From contig DFBG01000110.1 of the NCBI GenBank assembly GCA_002367305.1, positions 1 through 9,081 of the forward strand: a stretch of DNA of 9,081 nt, written 5' to 3'. Made by a program: the position numbers and the translations under genes. This document shows positions 1-5,877 of the stretch, piece by piece (the first letter of the stretch is position 1; each line of letters opens with the position of its first letter). Origin of the DNA: Actinobacteria bacterium UBA3086 (GTDB lineage: Bacteria > Actinomycetota > Coriobacteriia > Anaerosomatales > UBA3086). Under the pieces are notes generated by a model. That model was not told where the DNA came from. It was given only the letters and a program-made list of their open reading frames with translations, and ran no database searches.

Positions 1-263
1 TGGTCGGCACGGTGGGTCTCAACCTTTTGCTCAGCGCACGGTGGCTCTTCTTCGCTCAGGGAATGGGCGTGGGAGCGGCAGCGCTGGAGCGTCGAAAGGT
101 TGGGCGTGTAGGACGACTCATCTACTATTTGGTGATGATCGTCGCAGACACGTTGTTCTATGCAATGAGTTTCGTCGGCCTGTTCGACTTCTGGATCAAT
201 ATCCGCAAGATCGAACGGAAAGACGGAAAGGCGAAGGCATCTCTTGAGGAGCCTACGTCGTAG
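1..263 (+). CDS. DUF2232 (YybS-like) membrane protein, C-terminal fragment
   Basis: Partial gene, open at the left edge; 86 residues are visible in the frame that ends at the TAG at 261-263. Two hydrophobic stretches are seen (roughly LNLLLSARWLFFAQGMGVGA, then LIYYLVMIVADTLFYAMSFVGL), followed by GLFDFWINIRKI and a charged, disordered-looking tail. A last membrane helix ending in GL-D-W-N-R-K is typical of the C terminus of DUF2232/YybS proteins, multi-pass membrane proteins of unknown function. In Firmicutes they sit just upstream of rplI, as here, and the position supports the call as much as the sequence does. The start lies outside the window; the GTG at 12 is internal. The gap to rplI is 67 nt, so co-transcription is plausible. 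The family assignment rests on a short fragment and is moderate. Confidence 0.6.
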   Translation, partial: VGTVGLNLLLSARWLFFAQGMGVGAAALERRKVGRVGRLIYYLVMIVADTLFYAMSFVGLFDFWINIRKIERKDGKAKASLEEPTS

Positions 264-271
264 GGTCTAGA

Positions 272-289
272 GTGAGAAGCACTTCTTAC
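272..289 (+). other. Small inverted repeat between yybS-like gene and rplI
   Basis: GTGAGAA (272-278) can pair with TTCTTAC (283-289) around the loop GCAC; one pair is G-U. No T-run follows, so it is not a convincing intrinsic terminator. It could be a minor mRNA hairpin or processing site ahead of rplI, or it could be chance. Confidence 0.25.
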
Positions 290-330
290 GAGCTGGACAG
301 ATGTGTTCGGCCCATACAAGGGAGTTAGTA

Positions 331-909
331 ATGAAGGTCATCCTGATGCAGGAAGTCAAGGGGAAAGGCGGCGAAGGCGACGTTGTCGATGTGGCGCGTG
401 GTTTCGCGGTCAACTTTCTCCTTCCCCGACGCATGGCTGTAGCGGCCACGCGGGGCAACCTCAAGCAGCTTGAGGCGCGGATGGAAAACATCCGCAAGCG
501 TGATGAGGGTCGTATCGCCGATGCGACTGGTTTGAAGAGCTCTTTGGATGAGAAGGCTGTGACGATCGAAGCCAAGGTGGGCGAAGAAGGCCGCCTGTTC
601 GGTTCCGTCACGAAAGCCATGATCGAGGCAGCTATTCTCGATCAGCTCGGTGTGGAGATCGATCGCAAGAAGATCGACATCCGCGTACCCATCAAAGAGG
701 CCGGCGAGCATGCCGTCACGGTGCAGGTCTATCGTGAGGTCAAGGCCGTCGTGACCGTCAAGGTCGTCTCCGAGGATGGCGTGGTCGTAGTGGCCGAGCC
801 TGTCGTCGAGGCAGCCGAAGAGGTTGTAGCCGAGGTCGCCGCAGATGCGGAGTCCACGGAGGAAGTCGCGGAAGTGGTCGAAGAGACCGCCGAAGAGGCT
901 GCCGAGTAG
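331..909 (+). CDS. rplI: 50S ribosomal protein bL9 with acidic C-terminal extension
   Basis: bL9 is a large-subunit protein that binds 23S rRNA near the L1 stalk and supports reading-frame fidelity. The N-terminal domain carries the bL9 signature: G13-x2-G16-x4-V21-x2-G24-F25-x2-N28-F29-L30, followed by LPRRMAVAAT. A long connecting helix spans about residues 41-75, and the C-terminal rRNA-binding domain runs to about residue 146 (GRLFGSVT at 87-94). The product is 192 aa, whereas bL9 is usually about 150 aa. The excess is a tail from about residue 148, rich in Glu, Ala and Val, with 17 acidic residues and no Lys or Arg. I chose the ATG at 331 because AAGGGAG (318-324) lies 6 nt upstream and the protein then begins MKVILMQEVKG, as the family does. 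An in-frame ATG at 301 would add ten atypical residues. dnaB follows after 90 nt, as in Firmicutes. Confidence 0.97.
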   Translation: MKVILMQEVKGKGGEGDVVDVARGFAVNFLLPRRMAVAATRGNLKQLEARMENIRKRDEGRIADATGLKSSLDEKAVTIEAKVGEEGRLFGSVTKAMIEAAILDQLGVEIDRKKIDIRVPIKEAGEHAVTVQVYREVKAVVTVKVVSEDGVVVVAEPVVEAAEEVVAEVAADAESTEEVAEVVEETAEEAAE

Positions 910-933
910 TACGTAGCGAACTCGGCCGGCGCG

Positions 934-963
934 GGACCGCCCTTCGGGGCGGCCCGTGCGGTC
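934..963 (+). other. GC-rich hairpin with UUCG loop between rplI and dnaB
   Basis: CCGCCC (937-942) pairs with GGGCGG (947-952) around a TTCG tetraloop closed by C-G, the exceptionally stable cUUCGg type; two further G-C pairs follow beyond an A-C mismatch (934-955). No T-tract follows, so it is not a classical intrinsic terminator. GACCGC (935-940) can instead pair with GCGGTC (958-963), which would exclude the first stem. It may modulate read-through or mRNA stability between rplI and dnaB. The function is inferred only. Confidence 0.4.
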
Positions 964-999
964 GGTCGTGTTGATGACGCTCCAGGGGAGGATGCGCGG

Positions 1000-2385
1000 A
1001 TGGCACAGAACGATCCTCGCGAAACACGCACGCGTGCGATCTCCTCGGCGGAGCGTGTCCCGCCGCATAACCTAGAAGCCGAGCAGGCGCTGCTCGGCTC
1101 GATGTTCCTCTCGGCGGATGCCGCTGAGGAGATCATGAACAAGGTCAAGTCCGATGACCTCTACAGACCGGCGCACCGACTGATCTTCAAGGCCATGGAG
1201 AACCTCTCCAGCCACGGCCAGCCCATCGATCATGTGAGCGTTGCGGATCGTCTGGAGACCAGCAAGGAACTGGATCGAGCCGGCGGCAAGCCGTATCTGC
1301 TCGATGTCACCAGCGCGGTTCCCACCTCGGCGAACGCACTGCGCTACGCGGAGATCGTCACCCGCACCTCGATGCTTCGTCGACTCATCGGTGCAGCGAC
1401 CGAGATTGTCGCCATGGGCTTTGATGCTCCCGATGATCTTGATCAGGTCGTTGAGGACGCAGAGCGAGCAATCTTCCACGTGACGCAACAGCGCGTCGAA
1501 TCCAACTTCAAGAAGATCGATGGTCTTCTCACCACCGGATTCGAAGAACTTGAGGCACTCTCCGTTCGTGGTGATCACATCGTCGGGGTGCCAACAGGTT
1601 TCAAAGATCTCGATAGTCTGCTCTCGGGCTTCCATCCCAGCGATCTCATCATCCTGGCCGCTCGCCCCGCCGTGGGCAAGACCGCGCTTGCGCTCAACAT
1701 CGCGGTCAACTCTGCCAAGTCAGGTGCATCGGTGGCCGTGTTCAGCTTGGAGATGTCCGCCGAGCAACTCACGCAGCGACTTCTGTGTTCTGAGGCCCGG
1801 ATAAACGCCCAAGATGTTCGCACCGGTCACGTGCAGAGTTCGGACTGGAATGCGATCCACCAGGCGATGGGCCGCTTGGGCGGTCTCGATTTCTACGTTG
1901 ACGACACGCCCGCCATCTCCATCCTCGAGGTTCGCGCTAAGGCACGACGCCAGCTTCGCGGTAAGGAGAAGGGCCTCATAGTCGTCGACTACCTGCAGCT
2001 GATGCAGCCGCAGAGCCGTCGCTCCGAGAACCGCCAGACCGAGATCGCTGAGATATCCCGTGGTCTCAAGATCCTGGCTAAAGACCTGCATATGCCTGTG
2101 CTCGCGCTCTCGCAGCTCTCTCGTGCGGTCGAGCAGCGTGCGGGCAAGCGTCCCATGCTCTCGGATCTTCGTGAGTCAGGAGCGATCGAGCAGGACGCCG
2201 ACGTCGTCATGTTCATCGATCGCAACACGGATCCTCGAGGCGAAGAGGATGAAGAGGGTCGTCCCGCGAAGGGCACGGCGGAGATAATCGTCGCCAAGCA
2301 CAGGAACGGCCCTGTCGGGAATGTGCCGCTCGTCTTCAATGAGCGCTACACCAAGTTCGTCGACTATACGTCCAAGGCGCCGTAG
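1000..2385 (+). CDS. dnaB: Replicative DNA helicase DnaB
   Basis: Hexameric 5'-3' helicase that unwinds DNA at the replication fork and works with DnaG primase. The 461-aa length is normal and there is no intein. The N-terminal domain begins PPHNLEAEQALLGSM (residues 21-35). The RecA-like ATPase domain starts near GVPTGFKDLDSLLSGF (196-211). Walker A is ARPAVGKT (221-228), with FSLEMS (248-253) carrying the likely catalytic Glu251. Walker B ends in VVDYLQLM (328-335), the DNA-binding/sensor segment is LALSQLSRAVEQR (368-380), and DLRESGAIEQDADVVMFIDR spans 389-408. The arginine-finger region is AKHRNGPVG (432-440). The ATG at 1000 is preceded by AGGGGAG (984-990), 9 nt upstream; an ATG at 992 is out of frame. 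An Asp/Glu-rich insert (411-420) near the C terminus is a usual variable loop. It is probably co-transcribed with rplI. Confidence 0.98.
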   Translation: MAQNDPRETRTRAISSAERVPPHNLEAEQALLGSMFLSADAAEEIMNKVKSDDLYRPAHRLIFKAMENLSSHGQPIDHVSVADRLETSKELDRAGGKPYLLDVTSAVPTSANALRYAEIVTRTSMLRRLIGAATEIVAMGFDAPDDLDQVVEDAERAIFHVTQQRVESNFKKIDGLLTTGFEELEALSVRGDHIVGVPTGFKDLDSLLSGFHPSDLIILAARPAVGKTALALNIAVNSAKSGASVAVFSLEMSAEQLTQRLLCSEARINAQDVRTGHVQSSDWNAIHQAMGRLGGLDFYVDDTPAISILEVRAKARRQLRGKEKGLIVVDYLQLMQPQSRRSENRQTEIAEISRGLKILAKDLHMPVLALSQLSRAVEQRAGKRPMLSDLRESGAIEQDADVVMFIDRNTDPRGEEDEEGRPAKGTAEIIVAKHRNGPVGNVPLVFNERYTKFVDYTSKAP

Positions 2386-2415
2386 GGTCTGCTCACGTCC
2401 TCTATCGATGCGAGG

Positions 2416-2682
2416 CTAGCATCCACCGGCCATGAGGCGCTCGAACTCTTTGGGGTCCCACCCCACCATCGCTCGGCTCCCGACCCTGATCACCGGTACG
2501 CCGTACTGGCCGGTCATGAGAGCCATCTCCCGACGCGCCTCGAGGTCGTGGATGATGTCGGCATCCTCGTATTCGACACCATGCTCATCCATGTAGCGCT
2601 TTGCGGCTACGCAGTGGTGGCAGGTCTCGGTCGAGAACACCTTCACGCTTCTGGGCAGATCGTGTGCGGGTTTGGAATTCAT
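2416..2682 (-). CDS. Glutaredoxin-like CxxC thiol-disulfide oxidoreductase
   Basis: Small cytosolic thioredoxin-fold protein (88 aa). The first strand and active site read VKVFSTETCHHC, giving a redox pair C21-x-x-C24 at the start of the first helix. The cis-proline segment is GVPVIRVG (Pro63), followed by a glutaredoxin-type VGWDPKEFERL ending. This resembles the bacterial 'glutaredoxin family protein'/NrdH-like group; the CHHC centre differs from the CPYC of classical glutaredoxins and the CVQC/CMQC of NrdH. An extra Cys88 is the last residue. I chose the ATG whose last base is 2682, because AAGGAG (complement of 2689-2694) lies 6 nt upstream; a TTG two codons earlier would overlap that site. 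It converges on dnaB with a 30-nt gap and diverges from the transporter at 2876, so the two may share control. No ribonucleotide reductase gene is nearby, so a NrdH role is not supported. Its partner is unknown. Confidence 0.88.
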   Translation of the reverse strand: MNSKPAHDLPRSVKVFSTETCHHCVAAKRYMDEHGVEYEDADIIHDLEARREMALMTGQYGVPVIRVGSRAMVGWDPKEFERLMAGGC

Positions 2683-2813
2683 GGGCAACTCCTTCTCGTT
2701 CCCTGATCAGATGGTACCCGTGCGCGGGCGAGCAGTGCGATACTCGATGCTTTCAAGGATGACAAGTTCGGGTTGGGTACATATTCGCGGCAGATTTGAT
2801 TCAATCGGCTCGC

Positions 2814-2843
2814 TGGACACCGATACCCCTAGGGGTATAGAAT
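2814..2843 (+). promoter_or_regulatory. Sigma70-type promoter of the BASS transporter gene
   Basis: The -35 element is TGGACA (2814-2819, five of six matches to TTGACA) and the -10 is TAGAAT (2838-2843, five of six matches to TATAAT), with an 18-nt spacer. TATAGA at 2836-2841 with a 16-nt spacer is an alternative -10. Transcription would start near 2850, leaving a short leader before AGGAGG at 2864-2869. The spacer is almost filled by a perfect palindrome, listed separately. Confidence 0.65.
2823..2838. promoter_or_regulatory. CsoR/CstR-like operator palindrome in the promoter spacer
   Basis: ATACCCCTAGGGGTAT is a perfect 16-bp inverted repeat. Operators of the CsoR/RcnR/FrmR (DUF156) repressor family are built from G/C tracts flanked by TA-rich ends, of the form TACCCC-n-GGGGTA, and this matches that form closely. 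It lies between the -35 and -10 of the transporter promoter, where a bound tetramer would block RNA polymerase until released by its ligand (Cu(I) for CsoR, persulfide for CstR, and others for relatives). The repeat is seen directly; the repressor class is inferred. No DUF156 gene lies in the window, so the regulator must act in trans. It could also control the divergent glutaredoxin gene, which starts about 140 bp away. Confidence 0.6.
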
Positions 2844-2875
2844 GCGGGTCGCAACCTGTCTTCAGGAGGTCTTTC

Positions 2876-3904
2876 GTGTCGCAGAATGTCACTTCACCGC
2901 AGCAGGCGCATGCGTTGGTGCGCATCATCTCCCGTCTGCCCAAACACCTCGTGCTCATTATTCCCGTGAGCATGGTGCTCGGTCTCGCCACCGGTCTCGT
3001 TCTGGACCTCTCTCCCTTGAAGGTCTTGATCCTGCCCATCACCATGCTGATGGTCTATCCCATGCTCGTGAACTTCAAGCCAGCGCAGGCGCTCAGCCTC
3101 AAGGATGGCAAGGCCGTGGGCTTGGCCATGACACTCAACTTCGTGGTTCTACCGATCGTGGCCTGGCTTCTTGCCCGCGTTTTCTTTGGGGGAGAACCGG
3201 AGTTGTTTGTCGGCTTGGTTCTGATCGGCCTGTTCCCCACTTCGGGAATGACGATTTCTTGGACCGGTTTCGCAAAGGGCAATGTGGCGGCCGCGGTCAA
3301 GATGACGGTGTTCGGTCTGCTTGCGGCTTCCGTACTTGCTCCGCTCTATCTTGTGGCGCTCGCGGGCACGGTTGTGAGCGTCGATGTGCTGAGCGTTGCC
3401 CAGACCGTGCTCCTGGTGGTATTCGTGCCCATGGTCGCGGGAGTCCTCACCCGTCGTCTTCTGGTGTCGCGGGTGGGTCAGGAGGCGTACAAGAAGCGGA
3501 TCGCGCCCGTCTTCCCGGGTCTCTCCACTATCGGGGTGTTTGCCATTGTCTTCCTCGCCATCGGCCTCAAGGCTCGCATGATCGTTTCCGATCCAGCCAT
3601 GCTCGTGCGTGTTGCTGCGCCGCTCGCGCTCTTCTATCTCATCGCGTTCGGCATCGCCACTCTGGCGGGTAAGATCATGTTGCCGCGCGGTGATGCGATA
3701 GCGGCCGTATACGGCAGCGTCATGCGCAATCTGTCCATTGCATTGGGAATCGCCATCGCTTCGTTCGGGCCTGAGGCTGCTCTTGTGCTGGCGGTGGCGT
3801 ACATCGTTCAAGTACAGGGCGCGGCATGGTACGTGAAGCTGGCGGATCGACTCTTTGGGACTGTTGCGCACCCGAAGGGGCTAGTGGCCACCGATCGCGC
3901 CTGA
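2876..3904 (+). CDS. BASS/ACR3-superfamily membrane transporter
   Basis: Ten-helix integral membrane transporter of the bile acid:sodium symporter/arsenite exporter superfamily; 342 aa is close to the ACR3 length. Hydrophobic segments lie near residues 24-43, 47-65, 80-102, 109-127, 140-163, 174-191, 214-230, 243-266, 278-297 and 300-319. The N-terminal LLxxxYPxL-like segment (MLMVYPMLVNFK, 57-68) resembles ACR3. Helix 4 reads GLFPTSGMTISWTGFAKGN (118-136), where ACR3 proteins have APC-x-AMV-x-VW, so the conserved arsenite-binding Cys is absent; the whole protein has no Cys. The later ACR3 Glu-Val-Pro motif also seems replaced, by VQVQG (311-315). It is therefore probably not a classical arsenite exporter and its substrate is unknown. 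I chose the GTG start at 2876 because AGGAGG (2864-2869) precedes it by 6 nt and a promoter lies just before. The frame stays open back to 2672, but that extension would cross the promoter. Confidence 0.85.
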   Translation: MSQNVTSPQQAHALVRIISRLPKHLVLIIPVSMVLGLATGLVLDLSPLKVLILPITMLMVYPMLVNFKPAQALSLKDGKAVGLAMTLNFVVLPIVAWLLARVFFGGEPELFVGLVLIGLFPTSGMTISWTGFAKGNVAAAVKMTVFGLLAASVLAPLYLVALAGTVVSVDVLSVAQTVLLVVFVPMVAGVLTRRLLVSRVGQEAYKKRIAPVFPGLSTIGVFAIVFLAIGLKARMIVSDPAMLVRVAAPLALFYLIAFGIATLAGKIMLPRGDAIAAVYGSVMRNLSIALGIAIASFGPEAALVLAVAYIVQVQGAAWYVKLADRLFGTVAHPKGLVATDRA

Positions 3905-4084
3905 TGTTGCGTTTCAGCCCTGTATTCTGAGCGCGAGGTGGCGTAAAAGCGCCGTCTGCGGCATACTGACTCGGGCGCCCACTCCACGTGGGTGCAGTGC
4001 ATGTCGCCTCGGCTCAGGCGGCTGCCCGGTCCGGGAGCGGCGCAATGGTCCGCGGGACCGATCACTTCGAGGAGCATCACACAC
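3905..4084 (+). promoter_or_regulatory. Structured 5' leader region of purA
   Basis: This 180-nt stretch has no convincing gene. It contains an 8-bp hairpin, GCGCCCAC (3975-3982) pairing with GTGGGTGC (3988-3995) with loop TCCAC and one G-U pair. A second is GGTCC (4047-4051) with GGACC (4055-4059), loop GCG. Shorter possible stems lie between, such as CCC/GGG around 4025-4035. None is followed by a T-run. A weak -10-like CATACT lies at 3962-3967 with a poor -35 (TGGCGT, 3939-3944), so the promoter is not settled. The purA ribosome binding site GAGGAG (4069-4074) ends the region. It matches no riboswitch class that I recognise; a regulatory role is inference. Confidence 0.35.
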
Positions 4085-5374
4085 ATGGCCGGAATAGTGC
4101 TGGTCGGCGCCCAGTGGGGCGACGAAGGCAAGGGTAAGATCACCGACCTGATCGCCGATGACATGGACTATGTCGTTCGGTTCCAGGGCGGCAACAACGC
4201 GGGGCACACCGTCATCCATGGCGGACGCACACTCAAGCTGCACCTGATCCCGTCGGGCATCATGTATCCGCATATCACGCCGGTCATCGGCAACGGATGC
4301 GTCATCGACCCCAAGGTCCTGCTCGAGGAGGTCGACCGCATCGAGGCCGACGGCCTCTCCACTCATCGCCTGCAGATCAGCTGCAATGCGCATGTGATCA
4401 TGCCGTATCACAAGGATTTGGACGGTGCGAGCGAGCGTCGTCTGGGCAAGCTCGAGATCGGCACTACCCGCCGCGGCATCGGCCCGGCGTATCAGGACAA
4501 GTCATCGCGTATGGGTCTGCGCATCCAGGACCTGCAGGACGAGCACATCTTCCGCAAGAAGGTGGAAGCCGCTCTGGTTGAGAAGAACGACATTCTCGAG
4601 AAGATATACGGGCTGCCGACGTACACCGTCGACCAGATCGCCGACGAGTATCTTGAGTATGCAGAGCGCATCAAGCCGATGATCGCCGACACATCTCAGA
4701 TGATCAACAAGGCGCTCGGCGCTGACCAGTGGGTGCTGTTCGAGGGCGCGCAGGGGACTCTGCTCGATATCGACCACGGCACCTATCCTTTTGTGACGTC
4801 GAGCAGCCCGACCGCAGGTGGCGCGTGCACCGGTGCAGGAGTAGGGCCTAAGGCCATCGATCGGGTGCTGGGTATCGCCAAGGCGTATATCACTCGGGTG
4901 GGCTCCGGTCCGTTCCCGACAGAGCTTCATGACGAGACCGGTGAGATGCTCACGCAGATCGGCGGAGAGTTCGGCACCACGACCGGTCGTCAGCGTCGCT
5001 GCGGCTGGTACGACGCGGTTATCGTCAAGTACACGGTGCAGGTCAGCGGCCTGACCGATCTGGTTCTCACCAAACTCGACGTGCTCTCAGAACTCGACAC
5101 GATCAAGGTCTGCGTCGCCTATGAGTACGAGGGTCACCGCTACAACAACCTGCCGTGCCATCAGACGGTGTTCCATCACGCGAAGCCGATCTACGAGGAG
5201 CTTCCGGGCTGGAAGACCGACATCACGGGCTGCCGACACTTTGAGGATCTGCCCAAGGAAGCGCGCGACTACGTGCAGTTCATCGAGGACCTCGCCGAGG
5301 TTCCGGTCTCCATGATCGCCGTGGGGCCGAGTCGTGAGCAGACGATCATGCGCCGCTGGGATCCGCGTCCTTAG
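4085..5374 (+). CDS. purA: Adenylosuccinate synthetase
   Basis: Catalyses GTP-dependent joining of IMP and aspartate to give adenylosuccinate, the first committed step from IMP to AMP; a soluble homodimer. The protein is 429 aa, the usual length. The N-terminal P-loop signature QWGDEGKGK is at residues 10-18 with the catalytic base Asp13, and GGNNAGHTV brings His41, the proposed general acid. The second family signature (GTTRRGIGPAYQDKSSR) lies near residues 125-141. TGRQRRCGWYDA carries the aspartate/IMP-binding arginines, and TKLDVLSELD holds the guanine-recognition segment. I chose the ATG at 4085 because GAGGAG (4069-4074) is 10 nt upstream and the protein then begins MAGIVLVGAQWGDEGK, as the family does; 31 upstream in-frame codons are rejected. 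It follows the transporter after 180 nt and precedes a small membrane protein by 51 nt. In Bacillus purA follows dnaB directly. Confidence 0.98.
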   Translation: MAGIVLVGAQWGDEGKGKITDLIADDMDYVVRFQGGNNAGHTVIHGGRTLKLHLIPSGIMYPHITPVIGNGCVIDPKVLLEEVDRIEADGLSTHRLQISCNAHVIMPYHKDLDGASERRLGKLEIGTTRRGIGPAYQDKSSRMGLRIQDLQDEHIFRKKVEAALVEKNDILEKIYGLPTYTVDQIADEYLEYAERIKPMIADTSQMINKALGADQWVLFEGAQGTLLDIDHGTYPFVTSSSPTAGGACTGAGVGPKAIDRVLGIAKAYITRVGSGPFPTELHDETGEMLTQIGGEFGTTTGRQRRCGWYDAVIVKYTVQVSGLTDLVLTKLDVLSELDTIKVCVAYEYEGHRYNNLPCHQTVFHHAKPIYEELPGWKTDITGCRHFEDLPKEARDYVQFIEDLAEVPVSMIAVGPSREQTIMRRWDPRP

Positions 5375-5425
5375 CGGATTCGTATCGACCCTTATGGGTA
5401 GGTAGAAACCCGCGAGGGAGGCGCA

Positions 5426-5836
5426 ATGGGTCGGAACTGGACACGTAGTCTAATTTTTGGCGGCGGCATCCTGTTCATGCTGGGCGTGATCGATCCGCTC
5501 GAAGGGTTCCCCCTCGTCGTTTTGGGCATGGCCGCTGTGTACTTGGGAGAACGCAGGCTCGAGGGGCGTTTCGCCAAGCCGCTTCTGATTGAGACCATCG
5601 CCGCCCTGATAGGCGTTATCGCCATGCTCGGCATCACCTTCATGGGAGGAACCGGCGGTTCAAGCGGTCTTTCCATGTGGTGGCTGGTGACCGTCTTGCC
5701 GTATCCCGCTGCCATCCTGGCGGCCATAGTGACGATTCTTCTCGTGCTGCTCGAGTTCCGCCGCAGAGAACTCGAAGCCGAAGCCAGAACCCAGAAGCAC
5801 CCCGGTAGCCGACCTGGCTCCGAGGCGCTTGAGTGA
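5426..5836 (+). CDS. Small four-TM membrane protein of unknown function
   Basis: I do not recognise the family. The 136-aa product has four hydrophobic segments, at about residues 8-22, 25-41, 55-75 and 84-110. Short charged links separate them (GERRLEGRFAKP at 41-52). The C-terminal tail from 111 is cytosolic-looking, hydrophilic and rich in Arg, Glu and Pro. A Gly/Ser stretch (GGTGGSSG, 74-81) separates helices 3 and 4. The start is well supported: GAGGGAGG (5414-5421) lies just 4 nt before ATG. Coding is plausible because the reading frame has consistent hydrophobic periodicity and a strong ribosome binding site. It lies 51 nt after purA in the same direction with no terminator between, so it may be read from the purA transcript. 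It ends 41 nt from the converging RND exporter. No signal peptide or catalytic motif is seen. Confidence 0.7.
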   Translation: MGRNWTRSLIFGGGILFMLGVIDPLEGFPLVVLGMAAVYLGERRLEGRFAKPLLIETIAALIGVIAMLGITFMGGTGGSSGLSMWWLVTVLPYPAAILAAIVTILLVLLEFRRRELEAEARTQKHPGSRPGSEALE

Positions 5837-5877
5837 ACTGGGCGCCGACTACTCTGCCGGCATCGCGCACCGTGTCG

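Noticed and set aside
301..330. Upstream in-frame ATG at 301 as the rplI start
   Set aside because: It would add ten residues unlike any bL9 N terminus, and the AAGGGAG site at 318-324 serves the ATG at 331.
325..1068. 247-codon open frame on - across rplI and the dnaB start
   Set aside because: It overlaps two certain genes on +, has no recognisable domain, and its low-complexity composition mirrors the rplI tail.
2386..2415. Bidirectional terminator between dnaB and the glutaredoxin gene
   Set aside because: Only a 5-bp repeat GATGC/GCATC (2407-2423) is present, with no T-run on either strand.
2778..2804. Possible promoter on - for the glutaredoxin gene (TTGAAT ... TATGTA)
   Set aside because: The spacer is only 15 nt and the -10 match is weak, so I do not list it as a feature.
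2796..2804. TTGATTCAA as an FNR/CRP-type half-site pair
   Set aside because: The arms are separated by one base, whereas FNR-type sites need a four-base gap (TTGAT-n4-ATCAA).
2672..2875. Longer N terminus for the transporter from the ATG at 2672
   Set aside because: The extension is not hydrophobic or family-like, and would run across the glutaredoxin start and the promoter/operator; GTG at 2876 has AGGAGG at proper spacing.
3149..3871. Long open frame on - opposite the transporter gene
   Set aside because: It is the complement of a clearly coding membrane protein gene; its His/Arg/Asp-rich composition is typical of an antisense shadow in GC-rich DNA.
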